Source of the DNA: a virus
Virus record (IMG/VR): IMGVR_UViG_3300020057_000055
Coordinates: 1 to 45,836 of that record
DNA length: 45,836 nucleotides
Reading direction: 5' to 3' (one strand)
The notes under the pieces are model-generated. The model did no database searches and was not told where the DNA came from. It saw only the letters and a list, made by a program, of their open reading frames with translations. Shown here piece after piece: positions 39,483-45,836 of the stretch. Numbering within the stretch: position 1 is the stretch's first letter; every line of letters begins with the position of its first letter. Position numbers and translations under genes: made by a program.

Positions 39483-39905
39483 ATGAATAACGACATGAAT
39501 AGTCTTTTGGACAGCAGCATTGATGATCTGGCTGATATGCCGGAGTTTGCAGTATACACTCCTGGCGCTCATAAAGTGCGTATTTCTTTTGAAGAAAAAG
39601 AAGTCAATGCTACGCCTGCTGTTGAGATGAAGATGGCCCTTATCGAAACGCTTGAGCTGGCCAATGCTGGTGATGTAGCTCAAGAACCTGGCACTGAGTC
39701 TGGTGTTTTGTTCATGCTGAATAATGAGTATGGTCAAGGTTCGCTTAAAGATGTACTTCGTCCGCTGGCTGCTGCTACTGGTGTGAGCAATACTCGCGCT
39801 CTGCTGGAAGCTGCAAAAGGCATGGAAGTTACAGTAGTTACTAAGATCAGGTTCAGCAAAGATAAGACCAAGAAGTTCACTGATGTAGTTAGCCTGTCAG
39901 TTTAA
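39483..39905 (+). CDS. SSB-like single-strand DNA-binding protein
   Basis: 140 aa. The acidic N-terminal segment MNSLLDSSIDDLADMPEFAV, the central GAHKVRISFEEKEVNATPAV and EMKMALIETLELA, FMLNNEYGQGSLKDVLRPLA and a C-terminal TVVTKIRFSKDKTKKF are the pattern of phage OB-fold proteins found beside family A polymerase and Sak4. Codon use differs from neighbours in being richer in G and C, as for an abundant protein. It would coat the single strand made by helicase and nuclease. Confidence 0.65.
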   Translation: MNNDMNSLLDSSIDDLADMPEFAVYTPGAHKVRISFEEKEVNATPAVEMKMALIETLELANAGDVAQEPGTESGVLFMLNNEYGQGSLKDVLRPLAAATGVSNTRALLEAAKGMEVTVVTKIRFSKDKTKKFTDVVSLSV

Positions 39906-39939
39906 TCGGCCAGCAATAATGGTTTACTTCTGGCTGATT
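39904..39939 (+). terminator. Hairpin after the SSB-like gene
   Basis: A 10-bp stem (one G-U) joins 39904-39913 to 39930-39939. It overlaps the stop codon. No clear U-tract; partial terminator or mRNA stabiliser. Confidence 0.45.
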
Positions 39940-39966
39940 TAAAGACCAGCCGAGAAGCTTTTACCA

Positions 39967-40005
39967 GAGAGTCTTAGTAATAGTATTCGCTAGCCTAGGA
40001 CTCTC
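39967..40005 (+). terminator. Second hairpin after the SSB-like gene
   Basis: GAGAGTCTTAG pairs with CTAGGACTCTC (one G-U) around a 17-nt loop. It precedes the AAGAAGGAGG ribosome binding site of the next gene. It may lower expression of downstream genes relative to the abundant SSB-like protein. Confidence 0.45.
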
Positions 40006-40027
40006 GAATAAAAGAAGGAGGTAACAA

Positions 40028-40393
40028 ATGGTAGAAAGACAAAGTAAGTATCGCCCCGCACTAAGCGCAGCACAGATTCTTTATTTAGTCAAGCTGCTAG
40101 AATCCCAGCCCGGAGAATATGCAGTGAGTCTTTGTAAGCAGCTTAAGCTATTCCAAGCAAAGATGCAGTTAGGTATAGTTAGTCCGGCCTTTGTTGGGGC
40201 GCCCAAGCTAAGTATAGAAGATAAGCTAGGCTTAACCGAAGTAGTAAGTGACAGAAGAAAATTAGCCTATACATTGTACTACGAAACACCTGAGCTATGC
40301 ACACCAGAAGAAGTACAGTTAGCTCTTACATTCAAATATGAAAATAACTTAATGGATAAAGAAGAGGAAGAAGAATATGAAAAAACAAGCTAA
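40028..40393 (+). CDS. Hypothetical protein (121 aa)
   Basis: Strong AAGGAGG site before the ATG. Helical protein (ALSAAQILYLVKLLESQPGE, SIEDKLGLTEVVSDRRKLAY) with an acidic C-terminus. It overlaps the next gene by 17 bases. No family recognised. Confidence 0.55.
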   Translation: MVERQSKYRPALSAAQILYLVKLLESQPGEYAVSLCKQLKLFQAKMQLGIVSPAFVGAPKLSIEDKLGLTEVVSDRRKLAYTLYYETPELCTPEEVQLALTFKYENNLMDKEEEEEYEKTS

Positions 40394-40721
40394 GCCAGCT
40401 AAGCCTAAAACTCAAGCCTTATTGTTCTCGGAAGAACTTGAGTCCCCTATCTGTACTATCTGTACTGCCACAGAAATTAAAGCAATACTAAAGGATGTGC
40501 CTTTTGGTGCGCACTTCGTAAAGCCTGGGGATGACTCACAAGTTTATATGAGAGTTAAGCCTGTTAATTGGCTGCTCAATTCTACATTAGTTAATGACTG
40601 CATCAATAAAAATAAATGCTTTGTAGTCAATATAGAAAAAGGAACCTTGTTTATCATGCCCGGTGAAAAGGAAGTGCAGAGATTAATCAATGTAGAACTG
40701 CACTATAAAAAGATTAAATAG
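40377..40721 (+). CDS. Hypothetical protein upstream of DNA polymerase (114 aa)
   Basis: Basic N-terminus (KKQAKPAKPKTQALLF), then a compact domain (LKDVPFGAHFVKPGDDSQVY, VVNIEKGTLFIMPGEKEV) resembling a small beta-rich phage domain. Starts inside the previous gene. Two bases separate it from the polymerase gene. Confidence 0.55.
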   Translation: MKKQAKPAKPKTQALLFSEELESPICTICTATEIKAILKDVPFGAHFVKPGDDSQVYMRVKPVNWLLNSTLVNDCINKNKCFVVNIEKGTLFIMPGEKEVQRLINVELHYKKIK

Positions 40722-40723
40722 AA

Positions 40724-43090
40724 ATGACAACTAAACCACATGACCGCCTTCTATTCATTGGAGGCCCAGACGATCTTAAGTATGTACCCTTTCTTAAATC
40801 GTGCTTAGGTGGCGTATCATGTGCAGCTATCTTTAAAACGCCTAGCACTTTCTTTGAGATCAAGCAAGTATGTGCAGCTAAGAATGCTACGGCTGTCATA
40901 TCTAATAGCTCTGCACTTCTGGCTAAGCTGGTAGAAAACCAGAGTGCAGGGTCTCTTAGTAAAAAGCCTAGCATTAATAACTACGCTGGAAGTTTGTTTA
41001 AGGTTCCGGGAACTGGGATAGAAGTAGTATTCATTGACCCTTTAGAGCAGCTATTCACTATACCGTACATGAAATTCATGACTACTCGGTATATTACCAA
41101 GCTAACTAGACCACAGAATTGGTATCCAGTAACCCAATTCAATTGGAGAATGTTTGATGAAGCCTCATTTCAAGGGGTACACGCCAGATTTGCAGAAGCA
41201 GTTGCAATTGCAATTGATATTGAAACCTTCTCACATCCTCCGAGTATTCGTTGTGTTGGTTACACTGCTCTTTTTTATTCTAAAGCTGCTGGTTGGTCTA
41301 CTGAATCTTGTGTTATTCCTTGTGATAGCTTATATGCTTTGGCTTGCATACGACAGCTTAATAACTTACCCGTACCTAAAGCATTCCAAAATGGAAAGTA
41401 CGACATTAGCTACCTGCAAGCTTATAATGCAGCACCAGTTAACTACCTCTGGGATACTGCTGAATGTTTCCACTCATGGTATTCAGAACTGCCCAAAGAC
41501 TTAGCTTACTTAAATACCTTTTTTGTGCGAGAGTCAATGTATTGGAAAGACTTAGCCGACACAAGAGACTTAAAACAATATTACATGTACTGTGCTTTGG
41601 ATACGTGGGCTACAATTAATGTATTGATAGCTTGGTTTGCTGAGGCGCCGGACTGGGCAATGAATAACTATGCCAATACATTCCCACTTCAGTTTCCTTG
41701 TCACCTTTCTGAGATGACTGGAATCAAAAAAGACTTTGAAGAACAGGATATTGTAAGAGCGGAGATAGTTCCTAGGATTGCAGAAAAGAGAGCAAGGCTT
41801 GAGATACTTACTGATACTCCTAACTTCAATCCTAACAGTCCAGTTCAAGTTATGCAACTGCTTCGTGTGCTTGGATGCGCTGACATTAAAAGCACCAACG
41901 AAAAAGATATTAGCAAAGCAATACTTAGACACCCTGTAAATGAAAAGATACTTAATTTAATTCTTGAGGTTCGTGGAGATAGGAAGTTAATATCTACGTA
42001 TCTCAGGACTGACGCTGACGTTACTAAAACATCCAAGAAAGGTGCAAAAGAATTTTATGGACACATCGCAGCCACAGACCCCCTCAGAAGAAACCGTACA
42101 AACGGACGAATCCTTTATACTCTCAATCCGCATGGAACAGATTCAGGACGCCTTGCTAGTAAAGAGCACCATTTTTGGTGTGGACTCCAAATACAAAATA
42201 TTCCAAGAGGTACTGACGTTAAGCGAACGCTCATTGCAGATAATGGATACTTTATTGCAGAAGCAGATCTCGAACAAGCTGAATCCAGAGATACTGCTTA
42301 TATTGCGGGGGATGAGTGTCTTATTAGGGCCACGACAGGCGATAGAGATTTTCACTCAGTCAACGCCAGCGCGTTTTTTGGCGTACCTTACGATAGCATC
42401 TACGATGATTCCACAAAACGAACAAAAAACAAAGCTCTCAGAGACTTAGCTAAGAGAGTAAACCACGGCGCTGTATATAATATGGGGCCTGGAGTTCTCA
42501 TTGATACAATGGGTATTGATAAGATAAGAGAGGCTCAGAGGCTTCTTAAGCTTCCTAGCTTTTGGACACTAATTCAAGTAGCTGAGCATCTCTTAAGTAC
42601 ATTCCATTCTACTTACATATCCATAGAGCAAGTTTATTACAAGAATGTAACCGCAGAAGTAATGACTACCAGTATGATTAGCAGTAAGGCTGTGCATGAC
42701 GTAGCTTATCAAGCAAATAAACAAGGGCTAGTGCGCTATTGCTTTGGGAATCCGACAAAGAATAAGAGAGACTTGAATTCCTACGTAGCTCATCCGCCAC
42801 AATCTTTAAATGCGATGACGCTTAATCGCGCTTACATGAAAGTATTTTATGAAATTGCAATGCACCCGAATCACCGTGGAGATTTTAAGCTCCTCGCTCA
42901 AATTCACGATTCTATACTATTCCAGTACAGAATTAACAGACCAGACCTCCCCTTACTGGTTAAAGCATGCATGGAAATCCCCGTTACTATACAAGGTTAC
43001 GACGGAAAGGATAGAACCTTTACAGTTCCCGCAGCAGTTAAAGCAGGGAAGAACAGTAGCGGTGTTCGACGATGGAGTCTCACAGAATAG
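40724..43090 (+). CDS. Family A DNA polymerase with 3'-5' exonuclease
   Basis: 788 aa. The exonuclease has Exo I IDIETF (Asp165, Glu167), Exo II FQNGKYDISYL and Exo III YCALDTWATI. In the polymerase domain motif A is AEADLEQAESRD (Asp515). Motif B is LAKRVNHGAVYNMG, with Lys577 and His581 where most family members have Phe, Tyr or Leu (E. coli 762). Motif C is IHDSILFQY (His728, Asp729, Ser730), where the usual Glu is Ser. All carboxylates except that Glu are present, so it should be active. No 5' nuclease domain. Replicative polymerase of the phage, with helicase and DUF3987-like ATPase nearby. Confidence 0.95.
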   Translation: MTTKPHDRLLFIGGPDDLKYVPFLKSCLGGVSCAAIFKTPSTFFEIKQVCAAKNATAVISNSSALLAKLVENQSAGSLSKKPSINNYAGSLFKVPGTGIEVVFIDPLEQLFTIPYMKFMTTRYITKLTRPQNWYPVTQFNWRMFDEASFQGVHARFAEAVAIAIDIETFSHPPSIRCVGYTALFYSKAAGWSTESCVIPCDSLYALACIRQLNNLPVPKAFQNGKYDISYLQAYNAAPVNYLWDTAECFHSWYSELPKDLAYLNTFFVRESMYWKDLADTRDLKQYYMYCALDTWATINVLIAWFAEAPDWAMNNYANTFPLQFPCHLSEMTGIKKDFEEQDIVRAEIVPRIAEKRARLEILTDTPNFNPNSPVQVMQLLRVLGCADIKSTNEKDISKAILRHPVNEKILNLILEVRGDRKLISTYLRTDADVTKTSKKGAKEFYGHIAATDPLRRNRTNGRILYTLNPHGTDSGRLASKEHHFWCGLQIQNIPRGTDVKRTLIADNGYFIAEADLEQAESRDTAYIAGDECLIRATTGDRDFHSVNASAFFGVPYDSIYDDSTKRTKNKALRDLAKRVNHGAVYNMGPGVLIDTMGIDKIREAQRLLKLPSFWTLIQVAEHLLSTFHSTYISIEQVYYKNVTAEVMTTSMISSKAVHDVAYQANKQGLVRYCFGNPTKNKRDLNSYVAHPPQSLNAMTLNRAYMKVFYEIAMHPNHRGDFKLLAQIHDSILFQYRINRPDLPLLVKACMEIPVTIQGYDGKDRTFTVPAAVKAGKNSSGVRRWSLTE

Positions 43091-43167
43091 TTCAGCTATC
43101 ATAGAAGAAGTATACTTAGCGTATCGTAACTCTTGCTTCGCAGAAAAAGAATAGCAAGTAGTTTATA

Positions 43168-44439
43168 ATGCCAAGCAGCCAGAACTTTATTTCTTCTTAT
43201 CTCCAGTACATAGGGGATACTGAATCGCCGATGGTATATCACCGTTGGTCATGTATCACTATACTTGGGGCTATGGTAGGGCGCGATTTAAGTTTCACTC
43301 ACGGGCATTTTAATATCAAAGCTAACATCTACTGTATGCTTTTAGGAACCGCAGGTGCCAGGAAGTCTACACCAATTAAGATTGCAATTAGGCTATTAAC
43401 TAAAGCTGGATATAGTTCAGTATCAGCAGACAAGACAAGCAAAGAGAAGTTTCTGTTAGACTTAAGCGGAGCCGGAGATTTAATAGCTGATGAGCAAGGT
43501 AAGATAAGCGCAGAAGAAATGATGGAGATGAATATATTTGGCGCTGAAACAAAAGCTCATATCCCGGAAATTCTAATTGCTGCTGATGAGTTTAATATAT
43601 TTACAGGTAATGGAAACTTAGAATTCTTAGCGTTACTTGGACAGCTGTGGGACTACGAAGGAATATTTAAGAACAAGGTTAAGAATTCACGGAGTGTAGA
43701 GATTGATAATCCGTATGTTAGTATCCTTGCAGGTAATACTCCTACATCATTCAGCCTTGCATTTCCAGCAGAGGCTATTGGACAGGGGATTTTTAGTAGG
43801 TTAATTCTAATTCATGGTGAGCCTACAGGAAAAAGAATAACATTCCCTAGGCCCCCTGCTGAATCTGATACACTAGAGTTAGCAAAACAGTTGCAAGAGA
43901 TTAAAGCTAAGTGTGTAGGTAAGATAGAATTAAGTAAGGGCGCCGAGAAGTTGATAGATGCTATCTACCAATCTATGGGCAATCTACCAGATGTAAGATT
44001 CGATTCATACGTAAGTAGAAAGTTTGCTCACTTAGTAAAGCTTTGTATTATTTGTGCAGTTAGCAGACTAAGTAAAAGGATAGAAGAAGCAGATGTAATA
44101 TACGCTAATACAATGCTGACCCATGCAGAGTCAATGATGCCGAAAGCATTAGGTGAATTTGGTAAGAGCAAGAACAGTGATATAAGCCATAAAGTAATTC
44201 AGGTTCTAGAAAGTTCTTTTACTCCGTTAAGCATTAAAGATATCTGGAAAAATGTAACAAATGATTTAGAGAATCTAGATAGGCTTAAAGATATATTAAG
44301 TAATCTAGTTCTAGCAGATAAAATTATAGCTGACAAAGGTAAGTTTTTAGCAAGACGAAGTATGCTAGAAGAAGCCCACGTAAATAAATTTGTTGACTTT
44401 TCATTACTAACATCTGAAGAAAGGAAACATATATCATGA
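43168..44439 (+). CDS. DUF3987/D5-like helicase ATPase
   Basis: 423 aa. Walker A is GTAGARKST at 60-68, and Walker B is ILIAADEF (Asp140, Glu141). ILAGNTPTSF acts as sensor and GIFSRLILIHG as arginine-finger region. The fold order matches the primase-helicase ATPases (DUF3987 type) of phages; no separate primase domain is present. The C-terminus has a winged-helix-like region (ESSFTPLSIKDIWKNVTNDL). Probably the replicative helicase or loader. It lies 77 bases after the polymerase and overlaps the next gene by 4 bases. Confidence 0.7.
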   Translation: MPSSQNFISSYLQYIGDTESPMVYHRWSCITILGAMVGRDLSFTHGHFNIKANIYCMLLGTAGARKSTPIKIAIRLLTKAGYSSVSADKTSKEKFLLDLSGAGDLIADEQGKISAEEMMEMNIFGAETKAHIPEILIAADEFNIFTGNGNLEFLALLGQLWDYEGIFKNKVKNSRSVEIDNPYVSILAGNTPTSFSLAFPAEAIGQGIFSRLILIHGEPTGKRITFPRPPAESDTLELAKQLQEIKAKCVGKIELSKGAEKLIDAIYQSMGNLPDVRFDSYVSRKFAHLVKLCIICAVSRLSKRIEEADVIYANTMLTHAESMMPKALGEFGKSKNSDISHKVIQVLESSFTPLSIKDIWKNVTNDLENLDRLKDILSNLVLADKIIADKGKFLARRSMLEEAHVNKFVDFSLLTSEERKHIS

Positions 44440-45161
44440 CTGAAAAATCCACATTAGGCTCAGGCTTAGGCGCATTACCAGCTGACGCAGCACAAAGAAA
44501 AGCTACACCAATAGCTACCGGGTTTATAGATTACTTTCCTTACGCTGTGGTAGCTGTGGCCTTGCTGAGTAAGAGGGGCGCTGAGCAACATAAGCTAAGC
44601 GGGCCGTTACACTGGGATAGAAGTAAAAGCACGGATGAAGCAGACGCATTGATGAGACATTTTGTACAAAGAGGCGGGTTTGATACTGATGGTATGCGCC
44701 ATAGTGCTAAAGTAGCTTGGAGAGCTATGGCATTATTACAGAAAGAAATAGAAAACAGCGGCCCTGAGCAGGAGCCTGAGGTTGATATGGAGAGAGCGGC
44801 GAAGATTTGCGAGGATGAAAGTATTATGCAGCCGCTTAACGAGACTGAAAAAAATACGGCGCGGGCCTGCGCCAGGGCTATTCGTGATGCTGCCATTTAC
44901 GGCGAACAGGAGCCTGACACGAAGCCAGATAAATATTACTTGCAGGATACACGTAGCACAGTCGGCAATGCAGTATTTTGGTGGAAGAAAGACGGGTATG
45001 GCTGTACAACTGATATAACACAAGCAGAGAAGTTTAATGTGCGTGGGAGCAGCAGGCCATCAGATATTTCGTGGCCAGTTAGTTACATTGACTCGATTGC
45101 CAAGCCAACTGTTGATTTTCAGAAACTAAAGCACAACTATCACGGCGAGGTGAAGAAATGA
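44436..45161 (+). CDS. dATP/dGTP diphosphohydrolase-like N-terminal domain fused to a C-terminal phage domain (241 aa)
   Basis: The first 108 residues (YFPYAVVAVALLSKRGAEQH, LHWDRSKSTDEADALMRHFV, GMRHSAKVAWRAMALLQKEI) match the N-terminal domain I know from phage dATP/dGTP diphosphohydrolases (DUF5664). From about residue 110 a second domain follows, KYYLQDTRSTVGNAVFWWKK and CTTDITQAEKF, that occurs alone or fused in many phages. DNA composition turns from AT-rich to GC-rich at this boundary (near 44.76 kb), so the gene is probably a recombination product. It would adjust purine dNTP pools. No PurZ is present in the window. Confidence 0.65.
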   Translation: MTEKSTLGSGLGALPADAAQRKATPIATGFIDYFPYAVVAVALLSKRGAEQHKLSGPLHWDRSKSTDEADALMRHFVQRGGFDTDGMRHSAKVAWRAMALLQKEIENSGPEQEPEVDMERAAKICEDESIMQPLNETEKNTARACARAIRDAAIYGEQEPDTKPDKYYLQDTRSTVGNAVFWWKKDGYGCTTDITQAEKFNVRGSSRPSDISWPVSYIDSIAKPTVDFQKLKHNYHGEVKK

Positions 45162-45836
45162 CCATTAAATCCAAACACGCATTCATCCTTAACCGACTGC
45201 GCCAGATGCAGTACACGATGTACTACGACGCACCTGCGCAAAAGGAACTCGAACTTGCTGAGTCCACGATTGTCGGGCTTGAAGCTGAGATTGCAGAACT
45301 GCAACACAACCTAAAAAATTGGGGAACGATTGAAATAGCAATTCGGAATCCAGCAGTAGCGGAATCAATGCGGCACTGGGAATGCCGAGCAGAGAAAGCC
45401 GAAGCCAAGGAAAAGGATAGGCAGTACCATATGGACGCAATCAATAGGCTAGCAAACTTCCTCGGTCTGGCCGGTACGTCGTACGAAGTTGTTCAAGCTG
45501 CGATGGATAATATGACCCGCTTTGTGAAAGAACGCACCATGAAAGAACGCCCCACGCAGGACGCGCTGGAAATGGAAAACAAAGAGCTGCGCCAACGCAT
45601 CAGGCAGTTTGAATTCTGCATTGGTCGCGTCGCCATCGCGCTGGGAGGCGTTTGTTGCGGCGGAGTCGATGTCACGCAGGCCGATCCGCATTCAACGACG
45701 CGTGTACTTAGACGCTATCGCTGCACTTCGCGAGGAGGGGAAATGAGCATCGAAACTTGGAAGCAAGAATTTTATGCGGTAGAGGCCGGCATTCTCAGCA
45801 ACGACACAGACGTGGTGGCGCTGCGCCATTCTATAA
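45158..45836 (+). CDS. Hypothetical coiled-coil protein crossing the circle junction (about 196 aa)
   Basis: It starts at ATG 45158, overlapping the previous stop by 4 bases. Helical, rich in Glu, Arg and Lys (PAQKELELAESTIVGLEAEI, ECRAEKAEAKEKDRQYHMDA). Then comes a short Gly/Cys-rich end IGRVAIALGGVCCGGVDVTQ. The true end is supplied by bases 1-50: 184 codons here plus 12 there. In the right terminal copy the 2-base difference after 45709 shifts the frame, so it runs without a stop into the reading frame of the gene that starts at 45743 (copy of 47). That run-on is likely an assembly artefact. Confidence 0.6.
   Translation, partial: MTIKSKHAFILNRLRQMQYTMYYDAPAQKELELAESTIVGLEAEIAELQHNLKNWGTIEIAIRNPAVAESMRHWECRAEKAEAKEKDRQYHMDAINRLANFLGLAGTSYEVVQAAMDNMTRFVKERTMKERPTQDALEMENKELRQRIRQFEFCIGRVAIALGGVCCGGVDVTQADPHSTTRVLRRYRCTSRGGEMSIETWKQEFYAVEAGILSNDTDVVALRHSI
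45699..45836. repeat. Terminal overlap, right copy
   Basis: 138 bases matching 1-140, with the difference after 45709 described for the left copy. It contains the end of the junction gene and the start of the gene annotated at 47-478 (ATG 45743-45745 here). Confidence 0.9.

Noticed and set aside
42849-43154. ORF of 101 aa overlapping the end of the polymerase gene
   Set aside because: Most of it overlaps conserved polymerase codons including motif C, and no ribosome binding site was found. A 30-aa end piece after 43063 cannot be excluded but is unsupported.
44436-45161. Z-genome (2-aminoadenine) phage
   Set aside because: The diphosphohydrolase-like domain hints at purine pool control, but no PurZ or DatZ-like gene is present, so this is not claimed.
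1-45836. Natural direct terminal repeat as in T7-like phages
   Set aside because: The overlap is only about 140 bases, lies within coding sequence, and the two copies differ. A circular assembly overlap explains it better.
1-45836. Integrase, lysogeny repressor, phage RNA polymerase, tRNA genes or CRISPR array
   Set aside because: Searched by eye on both strands; no recognisable signature of any of these. Short or divergent tRNAs cannot be fully excluded without a scan.

Overview
The window is an essentially complete genome of a tailed double-stranded DNA phage (Caudoviricetes). The gene content is that of a short-tailed, podovirus-like phage of a Gram-negative host. The first 140 bases recur as the last 138, so the unique length is about 45.70 kb and the sequence closes into a circle. 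I see no integrase, lysogeny repressor, RNA polymerase, tRNA or CRISPR. The phage therefore looks virulent and dependent on host RNA polymerase, which fits the sigma70-like promoters found. The host species cannot be named. Two Fur-box-like sites and the lysis genes point to a proteobacterium.

Layout. Two transcription arms leave a divergent control region (27317-27874). The left arm (27316 down to 1319, minus strand) carries packaging, head, tail and lysis genes in this order: small terminase, a tiny gene, large terminase, portal, putative scaffold, putative decoration protein, major capsid protein, head-tail adaptor, tail fibre 1 with two small genes, a one-helix membrane protein, a three-helix holin, an M15 peptidase endolysin, a fibre-like protein, a propeller-like tail protein, three large internal or ejection proteins, small tail proteins and tail fibre 2. 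The right arm (27875 to 45836, then across the junction to 1277, plus strand) carries early and replication genes. It holds many small unknown proteins, an Imm5-like Ala-rich protein, a SprT-like metalloprotease, an SF1 helicase, a Cas4/RecB-like nuclease with four Cys, a Sak4-like RecA-fold ATPase, an SSB-like protein, a family A DNA polymerase, a DUF3987-like helicase ATPase and a dATP/dGTP diphosphohydrolase-like fusion protein. The arms converge on a strong bidirectional terminator at 1276-1317.

How the parts may work together. Helicase, polymerase, SSB-like protein, Sak4-like ATPase, Cas4-like nuclease and DUF3987-like ATPase form a replication and recombination set. The 28.60-28.99 kb intergenic, with repeats, an AT-rich stretch and a promoter, is my best guess for an origin. 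The control region holds three near-palindromic repeats, an 18-bp perfect palindrome, a GTGACA dyad cluster and two Fur-box-like sites. Several early intergenic hairpins share GNRA tetraloops.

Composition is mosaic. Most of the genome is AT-rich, but three blocks are visibly GC-rich: about 44.76 kb across the junction to 0.5 kb, about 1.6-4.14 kb (tail fibre 2), and about 16.55-18.3 kb (distal tail fibre 1 and two small genes). Their edges fall inside coding sequences, which suggests recent module exchange in host-recognition and early accessory genes.
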